Origin: Heterocephalus glaber
Taxonomy: Eukaryota; Chordata; Mammalia; Rodentia; Bathyergidae
Direction: 5' to 3'
Length of the DNA stretch: 64,000 bases
Assembly (NCBI RefSeq): GCF_000247695.1
Contig: NW_004624747.1
Span: forward strand, 10,144,502 to 10,208,501
Shown here: positions 12,296 to 24,965 of the stretch, piece after piece
Position numbering within the stretch: the stretch's first letter is position 1
Layout: each line of letters begins with the position of its first letter
Program-made: the position numbers and the translations under genes
Notes under the pieces: generated by a model
What the model saw: only the letters and a program-made list of their open reading frames with translations
Database searches by the model: none
Told to the model about the DNA's origin: nothing

Positions 12296-13631
12296 CTGGG
12301 GAAAGAAGTAGGTTGGAAGTGAGTGTGTGGGCTGCTCAGGATGCCCAACAGGGAAGGCAGAAGGTCCCCTCCTTCCTGGCTGCACTGGCAAAGCACGATG
12401 AGCAGCTCTGTAGACATTGATCCCACCACTCTAGGCGGCTCTGGCCTTTTATCACTGTGCTAAACGATGTATTTCCAGAACTGATTTCTTGCCCAGTACA
12501 ACTGGCTCCGGAGTCTGTGGCCTTAGACTGCCCAAAGTGGGTACAAAAGGACCTCTTGCCTTGACCAATCCTGCAAAGCTGTCATGTGGACCCAGGGTCC
12601 ACCTGCCATTGAGGGAAACCTCACAAACCTAAAGGACAACCAAAAGGCAACGCTGACTTGTTTACTAGCAATCCCTACTCACAGACACCGGTACAACTGC
12701 TCCAGGCTGAGAGGGCTGGCCTCTGGCTACAGTGCTCAGGCCCAAGCTCTCTGGGCAATGGTCCTGGGTAGACCATTAGAGAGGGAGGGTAGACATGGGC
12801 CTTGCTTCTGCACCTTTCTCTGGGGTCTTCACTGGCCCAGAAAGCAGTCCTTTTCCACCAGCTGCCTTGCCAGCACTCTTCCCTCTCTGGTCCTCACCAA
12901 GGTGGCCAACCAGATTGAATGAGGACCTTGCCCATGAACCTCACTCAGGGCAGTGCTATCCTACAGGAAAAGGGCTAGTTTGAGGCAGAGCTAAGCCTGT
13001 AACCTCTTTCCACAGTGCCCACCCTTACCAGACAACCAGTTCTCCTCCCCTCTCAGGCTCCTTATCTTTCACAGCCTGAGCCCAGGCCTTACCACCACAC
13101 ATCCCAGTTACTCCAAACTACGTCTCATTTTTCAGCCTGCAAATCTGTCCCACCTGTTCCCATTCTTCCCACTGCTGGCCACGGTGAAATCACAAATAGT
13201 TCCCCCCATTATAGAAGGCAAAGGTGCAAACCCTGACTCCTGGCTTGCTGGTTGTGGGTCCCCAGATGGCCAGTTTGTAACCTCTACTCCTATCTGCACA
13301 GATGGCCTGCCCCACAGGCTGCTCCCCAGCACTTTAGCACCCAGCAGCTATGTTGGGGGTGGGGCACATCAGAACGAAGGTCACTTTGGAATGGAGACAG
13401 GTGGTCTCAAGTATGCATCTCCTGGGTGCCTGGCAGAAAAAGCTGGCTCTTTCATGGAAGCCTAAAGGAGAAAGCCACCTCCAGGGGAAACCTGATCCAA
13501 GGCCAACTGCTACAAGTACAAGGCCTGGCTCTGAGTGGCTGAAGGGTAAGGCCATTTAAAATCAAGGCTGCCCTGGTCAAAGAGGACTGAAGTCAGGTCT
13601 GGTCTAACTGGACATGCAGAAGGGTGTTTGA

Positions 13632-13715
13632 GGGCCGAAGATTTAGCTCAGTGGTTCCGCCGCCTGCCTCACAAGCGCAAGGACCGGAGTTTGATCCCCG
13701 GTACCAAAAAAAAAA
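13632..13715 (+). repeat. Young tRNA-derived (ID-like) SINE
   Basis: GGGCCGAAGATTTAGCTCAG, TGGTTCCGCCGCCTGCCTCA, CAAGCGCAAGG, GTTTGATCCCCGGTACC and an A10 tail. One of the copies closest to the subfamily consensus; CpG sites not yet decayed. Confidence 0.94.
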
Positions 13716-15894
13716 GGGAGGCGGGTTTGAGACAATGGGTAGCCCAGATATCAGGTGAGTGAATAAGCCACTGGGTGAGCCAGAGTGTACTCCACACATA
13801 GGACCCCTCTATGGTTTGTGTGCAGGAAAGCTTGTTTTCTAGTTCAGTCCAGTTTGGGGCCACTACACGGACATACTGGTGGATCCTCAAGTAGGAAAGT
13901 GCACCAGGGACTATGGGAGGGCCACTCTTGTTGAGGCTGCAGCTGCTGTAATATGCTAAAGCCATGGTCAGGCATTTTTCCCTCCAGCACACACAGGCCT
14001 TTCCAGAGCCTTGGGAACCAGTGCTTCCATCCCTTTCCTTCAAGTGAATGCCTGATGGAGACTCCCTGCCTGCCCCATCTGAGGCCAGACAAAGGCAGTG
14101 GAGGGGGATATCAAGGTAACAAGAATCTTCAGATCTTTGAGCCAGAGCTCTAGAGGAGGAACACAGGCCATTAAGACCTACACTCAAGAAGAAGAGTAAA
14201 ACATTCATTCCCTGCCTTCAACCTCAGAGCTCCAACACCCGGGGAAGAACTGTGATTCCCATTCAAATGCTTCTACAGTGCCCAGGAGCCAGGAGCCAGA
14301 GGAATTATCTCCTAGGACACTTCATTCAGGAGCCTCAAGAGGTTGCTTACAAGGCCAATCTGACACTTTACCCTCCATACCTCAGCCTGCCCCAGCCATA
14401 TTCCCCAGCTCCACCGCAGGCCCACGAAGGGGCGAGGTAGAAGGCAGCCACAGAGAAACCGAGTGCACAGTGAAGATACAGGGTAAGCCCAGGTGGCACT
14501 AGATTAAAGGGAATAAACACAAAGTTAATTTAAGCTGGCTCATCAAGGCTGGGCAAAGTCAAGGCTCGGGGATCAGGCCAACAGGACCTAGCAGCACTGG
14601 GACGCTCAGGGAGCCCAGGAAAGAGGCTTACAGCACACATCCAAGTCAGCTGTGACCCCCTGGTCTCAGTGCCACTTGGTTCAAAGTCTATCCTGAGGGA
14701 GAAGTGAGAGGCTCAGCCCATGTGGTATCCATCCCTGGTATAAGAAGCCATGGGTGATCCCTCACAGAAGAGGACATGGGACAGAAAACCATCACCCGTA
14801 CTTTTTATACCACAGGTGAGTTCTCCTGACCATATGGAAGATAGGAGCAATGGGGAAGGTCCGAGAGGCTTCCAGAAGGAGGCAATACCTGGGCTATGGT
14901 TTGCACAAGGTTTTTGAGGTTAGACTGTTGACTGGGGAAAGAACTCAGGTAGGCAAGGCCATCAGGGCCCAGTTGAGAAGGTGGAGGGGACCAGCTGTAG
15001 CCACTGTGAGGCTGCCCTCTCCCTCAGCTGAGACCCATGGCATGAAACTGACCTGTGCTGCACAGGAGGCTAGAGAAAAGTTACCCAGAGCTGGGACCCC
15101 GAAGCTGTTTCTGGAGCTCCTTGGGCATTTGTGAGAAGTCTCCAGGTGACCTGAGTTAAGCAGAAGCAGTTTAGGATAGAAGAGATGGAAGAACATGGTT
15201 TAAAGAAGCATGTCTAAATTAGTCATCACTTCCTAAGAAAATCAAGAAAAGAAGGCCCTGACAAAGACTTCCCTCTAGCTGGGACACATGAGAAGGCAGT
15301 CTTGGAGCCAGGGTAAAGAGCAGGAAACTGCTTTCCTGCCTTGGCATCTCATTGCAGGTCCTGTGGGCCATGGGACATCCTCGTCTGGCTTCTGCTTTCC
15401 ACTACTCCATAGCTTCTGCAGTGACACCTGCACCAACTGGCCTTTTCCCTCAGGATGGATCAGGGAGGAGAGTGGCAGCAGGACAGGACTGGGGCACTTG
15501 TGAAGAGTTAAGAAAGCACTGGCTTGCCAAACCTGACCTGGATTATAAATTAGTCTCCTGCAGTCTTGGCCACTGAGCACTGCTGGAGGGCACATTTCCC
15601 CCACTGTCTTCCAGGCCCCAGCTGATCAATGGTTAAGGCACAAAGGGTCCAGACAGCTCACGAGGGCTCTCAGCTAATGCACATCTGAGACCCTGGATGG
15701 GAGCTGACAAGGCCCAGGAAACCTGACCTGGGATTTGGTGGGTGCCAGGCTGGTGGGTTGGATGAGGGGGCAAGGGTCCTATATCTTAGAGCCTGTTTCA
15801 CAGTGTTTCAAGGTCAGACAAGGTGACAATGTTGCCTGGGCAGAGCATAGTGCTATAAATACTCATGATATACAATCATATATATATATATACT

Positions 15895-16015
15895 GATAAA
15901 GAAACTGAGGCTTGGAGAGTTTCAAGAGTTTGCCCAAACTCTCAGAGCCAGAAAGTGGCAGAGTAGAGTTTGCACTCTGGTCCAGGCCAGAGACTCTGAA
16001 GCATTGGCTCTTTCC
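15895..16015 (-). repeat. MIR relic
   Basis: Antisense MIR pattern: AAGAAACTGAGGCTTGGAGA, CAGAGCCAGAAAGTGGCAGA. Old and diverged. Confidence 0.55.
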
Positions 16016-17489
16016 CTGCCCACCACAATGCGGGCAAGCCATGTTGCAAATCTGCCTCACACTGTGAGCTGGCCATGATGAACAGCTGCTACAATCAGAC
16101 CTTTCTCAGGCCTGTGCAATCTGTTACAGCATCACTGGCCCAACACCACTGGGAATGGGAAGAACCCCAGGGAGTCACTCACCCGGTAATGGCACACATC
16201 TTTCTGGACTCTGTGGCCTGTGCACAAGCCCTGCTCTGACAGAAGGCTGAGGGATGATGACAGAAGGCAGCAAGAAAAATCCCAGAAGCATATGGCTACT
16301 TTAATGCCCTCCTCCACCTGTCACCTGAACTACTCTCTCCAGGGTAGAAGGCAGAGGAACTTTAAACTACTCCACCTGCAAACCTTTAGGTTGCACCTCC
16401 CTCAAAGAGAGGGAAATCTCCATACCTCAATCTCTCTGCCCACACAGCAGTTCATCTCTTCCTTACTCCTCTGATGGGTGGCCCTCCAACCTTAATTGCC
16501 TTTCTTTTCACCTTGGGCCCTACAGGTCATTCATCTGGTCCCATCTACCTGACCCCTACATGGCCTCCTATAATACTGTCCCTCCAGCCCAACAGTCACC
16601 TTAAACAGCCTCTTCACCGGCTCACCAAAAGGTTGGCTATCTGCCCCCTCTTCTCTGTCAGTCCTAAGAGGGCAAGGACACAGGTTAACTTGTTCACTCG
16701 TAGCTACTCAGAGGGTGAGTCCAGTTTGGAGCCCATGGAAGAGACATGAAAGACATTTGTGGCAAGAATGAAAGGAAGACAGGCAGGATTTGTGCTTTCA
16801 AAAAATGGGAAGGAAGAAGATACTAGGCTGAGGGAACAGTCTGAGGCACAAAGCAAGAAGGGGCTGGCAGTGAAAAAGGGAGGGAGAGACCGTGCCTTAG
16901 GTGTTCAGAAGAAAGAAGCTGGGGGCTTCCCAAGAACAAAGAATCTGAAAGCAAGGACAGTCTTGTGAATGGGGGCAAAAGGGGCAAAAGAGCATGTGTG
17001 GGGCTTCCTGGGCTGCACTCAAGGCCAGGGTACCCAGCATCTGGCTTCTCAGGGCTTATCTTGACCCCAATGTCTGCCCACTAACCCAAACACACATTGA
17101 TCAGCTCAATACAATACACAGGGGCTGATGCCCACAGCTCCTGGGAGCCCCTGAGCCTTCCCCTTTGCACAAGAAGACAAGGCTTGGGACAGAGTAGCCT
17201 GCATCCCCAACTGTACCAAGGGCTCTACCTGTAGCAGGGCCTTGGCAATGCCTGCTGATGGCTGGAGATGGGAAAATCGAGTTACTACCCTTGCAGTCAC
17301 CTGCAGTACCAAGATGTTCAAGGCTGGAAGGCAGACCTAATCCCAGGCATCATCTGCCACTACTGTATGGGTGGCCTGGATGATATGCTCTGCCTGTGCC
17401 TCTGCCCTCAGGGGTTCTCTCCCTGACACAACCATTAACAATGGTCCACTCACAACTTAACTACCCCCTCCCTCATAACCTCAAGGCAG

Positions 17490-17505
17490 AGACAGAGAAA
17501 GAGAG

Positions 17506-17556
<51 letters not shown>

Positions 17557-17592
17557 TGGACAGACAGACAGAGAGAGACAGACTGACTGACT
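17490..17592. repeat. (GA)n/(GACA)n microsatellite
   Basis: A pure GA run at about 17512-17535, then CAGA/GACA units with a GATG interruption, then more GA and GACT units. On the CABIN1 strand this is a CT/TGTC tract. Confidence 0.95.
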
Positions 17593-18332
17593 TGCTCAGA
17601 GTCCAGGCTCCACTATGCCTACATGGTGACACCAAGTATAAAACTGTCTGGCAGGGATCTAGGAGTAGAAACATATTCTGAGAGCTTCTGGTCTCTCCAG
17701 ACAATATTCTGGTCTGCAGAGTGGCCTACTGCCCAGCAAGTGTGGCAACTGCCAGGAGGATGGTTGTGGACCTCAGCTAGGCTCAGCCCTTCACCTGGTC
17801 TTACCTCAGGAGGCAGCATCAATGTTGCTCATGGTTTCTAGAAAAACTGGAGGAATCAGGAATGAGTGGAGGTCTTGGCTAGAGCCTGTGGAGCCTGCGG
17901 AGCCACCCTTGCCTCTACCTCTCACGGTGAGGGGAACTGCCTGGGGCTCTTGAGGTGCAGGACTCCACAGACTAGGGGAAGAGGAGTGTGTGGCCACCAG
18001 ATGATGGGGACACTGGTGAGCTGCAAGGAATGTCCACAAAGCTGAGTATATACACCCACTGTAGATTCACCCAGCAACACAGGACACCTCCAGCAACAAG
18101 ATGAGGGTAAAGGCAGACGGACAAGAATGTCCCCAGTCCCATACTTGCTAGACTTACTTTTGATCCTTCTAATCATAAAAAATTATGGTTAGAATTTCCA
18201 TGTTTTGGAAAAGGCAAAACATAAGGAAATGATGGAATGAGGTATAATGCTATGTGGCCATTAAAAGTTATGTGGTTAGTTTAGGAGTGTATGGGAAGCA
18301 AAAAGAGCAGAACCAAAAGTATGTGTATACAT

Positions 18333-18402
18333 ATCTGTGTGTGTGTGTGTGTGCGCGTGCGTGCGTGCGTGCGTGCGTGTGTGTGTGTGTGTGTGTGTGT
18401 AG
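18333..18402. repeat. (TG)n-(GTGC)n-(TG)n microsatellite
   Basis: About 70 bp of alternating purine-pyrimidine: TG repeats, then five to six CGTG units, then TG repeats. Such sequence can form Z-DNA. Confidence 0.95.
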
Positions 18403-19299
18403 ACAGAAATCAGACTGAAAGGAAATGATCCCATCATTCCTGGGAGTTGCCTGAGGGGCAAGAAGCATTTACTTCCTGAGTTCCTATGCTGTGGGGCTGC
18501 CAAGCACTGACCACCAAAGGCCATAGTTCTAACAGGCCACTGGCCTCTGGGACACGCTGTGGCTGACTCAGGAAATTGCACTACTCTTCCCTCATGCATT
18601 CCTACCTGGGCTCCTATACTCTGTCTAGGCCTCCATAAACTGCCCTGGTCCTGCCAGGTCTCTGACTGGCAACGCCCTACTCCCTACCTACACAGCAGCC
18701 CAAATGTCTTTCATACACTGGCCACACAATACCATTTTCTCCCTACAACCTCGCAAAGGTTTTAATCTCAGAATAATGTCTCCACAACTCTTGCTTCATA
18801 ACCAGGCTTTAGTGAGCCTCTGACCAACCCCCTACTCCTCCCTCCATGACCATCATTTCCCACGGGGCTGATTCTTAGCTCAAGGCAGGTGGGCTGGCTG
18901 TGCGGGCCACCTGGAAGCCTCTCCTGTTCAATATCCTCCACCACTTGATTCAGTCTTTGCTTAGAGAGAATTTCACCAACCTCTCTGTCTGTCTAAATAG
19001 CCAACCTCCACCCCTGCATCTTGTTATTCTTTCTTCCCAGACTCATTACTAGCTATTAGTAAAGGTGTTTTCCTCTCCACCCTCCACTGTGTGCACACTC
19101 AAGGGCTTCGTTGTGTACAATGCTGTATCCTCAGCATCTCAAAAAGCATCTCCCATGTGACCTCTATAGACAGAGGCTGAATGAACCTGCAAAAAGGCAT
19201 AGAAAGCATGCTAAAACACAATTCTGCCACGTTACGGGTTGTGGGGCACTGAGGTACAATTTATTCTATTTTTTCAACCTTAAATAGTCTTATTTGCTC

Positions 19300-19485
19300 C
19301 AGGCATGAAGGTGCATGCCTGTATTCCCAGCTACTTGGGAGACTGGGGCAAGAAGATCACAAGTTCACATCCAACTTGGGCAACTTAGTGAGACCCTGTC
19401 TCAAAAGAAAAGAAAAAGACCTGGGGATGTAGCTCGGCACACTCTAGGTTTAATCCCCAGTAGCACTGAAAACAAAGAAAGAAAG
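19300..19485 (+). repeat. B1-dID composite SINE
   Basis: B1 half CCAGGCATGAAGGTGCATGC to GAGACCCTGTCTCAAAAG, then ID half CTGGGGATGTAGCTCGGCAC and GGTTTAATCCCCAGTAGCAC with the middle of the ID part missing, then an AAAG tail. The missing middle is the deletion that defines the dID half. Confidence 0.85.
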
Positions 19486-20404
19486 CCAGTCTTACTTGTA
19501 AGGGGTACTACTGGCAGAGTACTCAACCCTGTTCAAACTGCTAGAATCTGTGTCCCTTTGTGGAGATGCCTGGGAAAGCAGCCCTCGTGTGGGATCCTGT
19601 CTCACCTTCTGTGGTCCCCAAAGGCCCAGCAGAATCTTCCAGCCAGGTGGCAAGAAAGACTTTAAATGCACAATCAAGACTTCCAGGTTGAATAAAATAG
19701 GACTTATTTTGCCAACTATACAAAGTGAAGCTTGCCGAGAACCTGCTGGTAGGGTTGCAGTAGACCAGGCCACCAGTGTAGAACACTGGGCATAGCATCA
19801 TTTTGTTGTGTGGGCACAGAAAGGGAACACGGCTTGAAGGAAGGTGGGAATGTGCTGCTCTGTGGCTGGCACACCCTCATGAGTCTTGGTCCCATTGTTT
19901 TGTTCTGTGAAAGCTCAGACAGTGTGGAAGCCAAGGCTCACCATCTCTACCTGGAAGCAAGATCTCACAGCCTCTGCATCACAACCTGGATGATCACCTC
20001 TCAACACCCACTCCAGTCTAACGTGCAGGCCTCTCCCTGGAGGCCCTCTCATTTACCCTGCACAATAGCCCTGTGGCTGCCACAGGCCCCCATGTGAGCT
20101 AGGGGCAGAGAGAGGTAAAGTGCAATACCTCACAGAGATGGGCAAAGGGCAGAGTTTCAGAGCCAGCTGGCCAGCTGGGTTTTCCAGCAGGGACTCCTAG
20201 GCTCACAGCAGAGCACAAGGTGACTCACTGACAAAGGGCAATGGCTTTCCTGGAGATCTCACAGCAGAAAACACACAGCACTGTGGGCTTCATAGTGGGA
20301 GTCAGTCTACAACCAAACCTGGAAACTGGGCTCACCCCACAGAGGCCCTGGGCCAAAGAATGATATCTAAATAAGCTAAGGGCAGCCAGGCTGCCCCCTT
20401 AACT

Positions 20405-20640
20405 CACAACTCACATGAGTAGAATCATACATTATTTGTCTTTTTTGTAACTGGCTTATTTCACTTAGCATAGCATCCTCCATGTTCGTCCATGTAATTG
20501 CCTATGACAGTATTTTCCTCCTTTTAAAGCCTGAAGAGTATTCCATTGTTTTGGTTACTGTAGATTTGTAGTACATTTTGAAATTGAAAAGTGTGAGTTT
20601 CTAAGTTTGTTCTTTTTCATGGTGGTTTGGCTCCAGGGCC
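20405..20640 (-). mobile_element. Old L1 3'-end fragment, antisense
   Basis: ACTCACATGAGTAGAATCAT, AACTGGCTTATTTCACTTAG, CCTCCATGTTCGTCCATG and GAGTATTCCATTGTTT are the reverse complement of the familiar end of L1 ORF2. No open frame remains. Confidence 0.65.
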
Positions 20641-21284
20641 CATCTTACCAGCTCCTCTGCCCTGGACCCCTTGCAATGGTTACAGCAGAAGGGGCTTGGT
20701 TCACAATGGAGCAGAAGGTACAGGATAGCAAGGCAGGGGTGGCCACATCTTGCCCTTCTTCCAGATGCCCATTAATGCAGGCCTGAGTCCTTATGACAAA
20801 AGGTGTCCTGAAGCCATATGCCCTCATCTCTTAGGGTGCATAAGAGGGTTCAGGGAGCCAGGTTTTTGAGTATGGACTGGCAGACCAGGATCAAAATCTT
20901 GGCGAAGACTGTGATCCTGGAGATGTAAGTAAAACAGATGCCAGAATTTAGCACCCTTGAGGCTGTTGACATAAGTGGTCTTCCCCATCTACATGTGGGG
21001 AGTGTTCTGGAGTCCTGTGGTCAGGCACCCTTGCACCCAGTGTACCCTAGCAGGATGCCTACCTACCAGGGAGGGGGTAGGCAACCTGTATGCCTCAAAA
21101 CCAATCTTTGGTGAGAGGGCAGCCTCAAACAGGTTTCAGGATGCCTCAGGGGCAGACAGCCCTTTGCAATTCTGACTAAGCAAGGAATCCTCAGAGGAGC
21201 AGGAAGACACAGAGATACTGAGACTGAAGAAATGGCCCAACTACAGGAGAAGGGCTGTTGACTGCTAGGAACCATGTGGGAATC

Positions 21285-21430
21285 CTACCCATCACTCTGT
21301 TATCACAAAAATCCCACATGCGTTATTATCCTCATTCTCATTTAACAAAAGAGCCTCAATCTCTAAAAAGCTCCCATCACAGAGCTGGGATCTGACCCAG
21401 GCATGACCAGCCTCAGAACCCATGTTTTCT
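21285..21430 (-). repeat. MIR-like relic
   Basis: TATTATCCTCATTCTCATTTAACAAAAGAG, then CACAGAGCTGGGATCTGACCCAGG. Antisense MIR layout; diverged. Confidence 0.5.
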
Positions 21431-22384
21431 CCCCCTTCTCAAAAATCCTTGCTGCCAACAGTGAAAGAAGCGACATCATATGTCCCGAAGACAATTTCTT
21501 TTCAAGGCCTGAGCAGGCTCTGAAATGAGCTGAGCCTCACCTGGGGACACTTGTGAAAGTCTAGGAGAGATCAGGAGTCAACCATTCAGCCCTGGGTAGG
21601 CTCTGTCTGTTGGGTCCCTTTTAAGATGAAGATTTCTGACACTACAGTTGGCCACTGAGCCATAAGACAGCAAAGGGAAAATGCCACTGCCAAGCACACA
21701 GGCAGTATTTATGCAGAAATATGCTGTTATCAAATATGCACAGTGGGAAGTGTTTGTTACCAAACAGCTGCATTAGGAAAGTGGCCACTGCTTACCAGTT
21801 AATGGTTCTGAATTAGTCAGCAACAGAGTAAGTTGTGTCCTCAACTCTGTGGACAAGCTGCTGCCAGCAGAGCTGTCAGCAGAGTTGCCACCAAGACCCC
21901 GCCTCTAGAACAGAGCCATGCCCTTCATTCAGGCTCTCAGTGGAGTGAGGTGCCAATGACCTGCCATTCAGGTTGGTGGTAGCAACTAGCATTCAGCAAA
22001 GTCTCTGGATGAAGATGAGAAAGGAGCCAGTGAAAAAGTAGTTAGGGTAGCTGCAGGAAGGGGATTTCTGCCACATAAGGGGTCTCACGTAAAGTCAAGG
22101 CCAGCATTCCATTTCCAAAAACTAAGGAACCCAACCTAGGAACACAGCTAACAGAAAAGCCAGCAGAGACTGAGTGTGACAGCTATGGGGGTTGCCCAGG
22201 GATGGAGATATCAATGGTGCAGACAATTTCAAGAAGACTCCATTCCCACCAAAGGGGATGGGCTGGCATCTACCCATCCCAGGCACCAACACGACCAAAA
22301 TGACCCAGTAGATGTTCGTAAAAAGAGCAAAATGGCAAACACACTTAGGGTAGATACACTTGACAATGTGAGGGCAATACAGCA

Positions 22385-22500
22385 ACTGGGCTCTGGGTGA
22401 GATTACCGTGGCTCATGCCTAGCTCTGCCACTCAGCCATGTCACCCCAAGCCCAGATTTCCAGTTGTAAAGTAGAGAGGACATGTCCCTCACCTCCAGGT
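22385..22500 (+). repeat. MIR relic
   Basis: GGCTCATGCCTAGCTCTGCCAC, TCAGCCATGTCACCCCAAG, TTTCCAGTTGTAAAGTAGAG follows the MIR core order. Confidence 0.55.
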
Positions 22501-24367
22501 CCTGAAGTGGCTGGTGCCTTGGAAGCAGATAATCCGCAGTGCATGTACACAAGAGCCAAAGGAAAATTTAAAAATGATACAGTTTTTGTTTTAGGGGGTA
22601 AGAATTATGGTCATTCCCCGTTCCAATTTTCTCTCATTTGGACACAAATACTGTTTTCTATTTTTAAAAATCTCATCAAATAAGAGGGACAAGCTGTACA
22701 GCAGGCTGTGCCTGGCTCTGTGCTGAGTGCTCTATGTGCATTGGCTCCCTCAGATTGAAAACAAAGCACTTTAGTGGAAAGTGGAGTCTGGGTGGTCAGG
22801 GCTTCATGGGACCTGCACACAGCTCAATTCTCCTACTGACCACCAGAGTGGACCAAAGCTGGTGAGGGCTGCACAGCTACATGGGGAAGGTGAGGGAGAA
22901 CTTTATGGCTGCTAGTGTTCCTCCCACCAAGACTGGAGATAGGTCTACTGTTTCCATAAGAGGGAAGGGGGGAAACTCTCAAAGAAGTGGTAGGGTAGGA
23001 AGAAGGGGGGAGCTGTAGGAGACACTGCCTCTCTGGCCCGCAAAGTGCTTCAGCAGCAAGGACATATGCTGATTGGGGTTTATTAAAACCCAAGTTCCCC
23101 TGGAGGCAGAAGGTCTAGGGCACAAAGGTAAGGTCAAATGCCAATTACAGGCTAGGCAGTGGGCAGGCTATGTTCCTGTGTGCAGCAGCAGCACTGAAAG
23201 GCAGCTGAGAAGGCCAAAACCTGCTGTCGTCTGCCAGCACACACCCCCCAGACCAAACCACCAAGGATTATAATATCTCCCTCCCCAGACCCACTGAGGC
23301 CAAATCCCCCTGCTGTGCTGTAGGGAAACTGGCCAAGCCACATGAATGTGTCAGTCACTGCAGGGACAAAGCACATAGTTTCTTGGACCCTAGTGCCTAG
23401 TTCCCCAAACAGAATTCTGTGAAGTAACAAATGCCAAGACAAGGTCCATCTCTCTGGTCAACTGCCCTTAATGGTTCAAATACCCCACAGAAAAGGTGGC
23501 AGGGGTTGAATATGGGGAATAGCAGGAAGCTGTGCGGAGAGACTGACTGAGTTAAGTGACTCAGACAAAGGTAAGTGTCAGAGAAACCTCACAGGCACCC
23601 TGTTCCCCTTCCCACCCCACTCCTCACCCACAAAGCCATTTTTCCAGGCGCTAGACCTGGACACACGCTCTCCCTTTTCCCCAGCTTGCTGTTGTCCCCC
23701 ACTTACACTACAGGTCTTGGCACAGAAGGTATCGTAATGAAGCCACAGCACCCACCCCCCACCGTGCACCTCACTATTTTCTCTGTAGCATTGGTCACAA
23801 TCAGACTTGCTTTGCTTGCTTGCATGGTTTTAGCCCCATCCGCCACCACCCTTGGAGTGTAGCTCACTCCATGAGAGCAGGCACCACAGCCAGACCTGCA
23901 CAGTCTCCCCATAACTCCTCCTGGGTGAGTGAGGAGAGGCTGAAGAAAAGGAAAGTCACCGCAGTCCCTCCACAAATGCTAAACGCCAGCACAAGAGATC
24001 TGGTTGAGAAGCCCTTGGGAGTGTTTAGGCCTGGGGCACAGCTGTTGCTTTCCAAAAAGAGTTAGAGCAGGCTGTCGGCACCCAACCCCCATGAAGCAGA
24101 GGCAGTGGAGATGGTTCTGGCAGCTGCACCAGGGAGTTGAGCGGAGGGACAGGATGGCATCAAAGGGGCCTCTGCAAGACACAGCTGAAGGGCTGAGGCC
24201 TGAGACAAGCTGACTCACTCTGGACTGGCCCTGTCTCCACAGCTCTCCTTTCCCATCCTTCCCATGCAAACTATACAAGCCCGATCACAAAGTTCTGATC
24301 TGTCTTGGTTCTGCCCACCAACCTTTAAGGACACCAGCCTACCCTCCCTTTCCCAGACCCCACTCAC

Positions 24368-24699
24368 CCGGTGGGTCTTGCTGTAGGTGTACAGAAAGGC
24401 CAGTCGGTAGAGACTCTTGTAGTGCTGAGGAAAGCGGCTCAGGCACAGATGAAAGGAAGCAATGCACTGTTCTGTAAGGAACTGGCGCTGTTCCTCGGCA
24501 CCGGCTGGCAGCCCCTGAGGGAAGGCCACTGGCTCCCCGGGAGGGTCACCCTTCTTTTTCCCATCCCACAAAGCAGGTGCAGACACCAGGGGCTTGACAG
24601 GGATGCAAACCGAGGCTGGGGGCTCTGCAGCAGGCTTCTGGATGCTTTGCTCTGTAGCCTGGAAGCCTTCTGTGCTCTCCAAGGATTCCTCAGTTTTTC
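24368..24699 (-). CDS. CABIN1: CABIN1 coding exon i
   Basis: 332 nt, the longest exon here: two bases completing Gly plus 110 codons, ending in phase 0 at CGG|GTGAGTGG. The acceptor is TTTTCAACTGCAG before GA AAA ACT GAG. The first half is linker ([14 protein letters not shown], a [10 protein letters not shown] stretch, [13 protein letters not shown]). The second half returns to helical repeat sequence ([17 protein letters not shown], then [21 protein letters not shown]), which has the spacing and Leu/Tyr/Ala pattern of a TPR-like helix pair. The exon therefore holds the border between the disordered linker and the second helical domain. Confidence 0.97.
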
Positions 24700-24849
24700 C
24701 TGCAGTTGAAAAGAAAGAAAAGAGTCACCCAGATTTCAGGCCTTGGCAGTGCAGCCACCTATCACCAGTGATGGAGGCACCTCAGTGAGGCACTTAGCAC
24801 AGCTGGGTCGGTGTCTGTGCTGGATGGGCTCTGGGCCTACCAGTGGAAG

Positions 24850-24965
24850 GTACAGGGTCCAGAGCTGGCTCTGCCACAACTGGCTGAGGCCTGTGGCCAT
24901 CTGGCCTCTTGCTCTGAAAAATAGGAGTTCCAGATTGTCTCTCAGTAGAGGGACCCAAAGGTTAG
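24850..24965 (+). repeat. MIR-like relic
   Basis: GGTCCAGAGCTGGCTCTGCCAC, then TGGCCATCTGGCCTCTTGCTCTGAAAAATAG; MIR-like order, weak. Confidence 0.45.

Larger units (their letters stand above)
12296..24367 (-). other. CABIN1: CABIN1 intron between exons i and j
   Basis: 12.1 kb, GTGAGT donor and CCCCAG acceptor. Repeat-poor compared with the rest: one young tRNA-SINE, one B1-dID, two microsatellites, MIR relics and an antisense L1 fragment. Long stretches (14.2-15.8, 16.1-17.4, 22.5-24.3 kb) show no gene or repeat that I can name. Open frames of 60-180 codons occur on both strands but lack family resemblance. Confidence 0.85.

Noticed and set aside
13669..14208. 179-codon minus-strand open frame
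   Set aside because: Partly the reverse of a tRNA-SINE; the remainder has no recognised homology.
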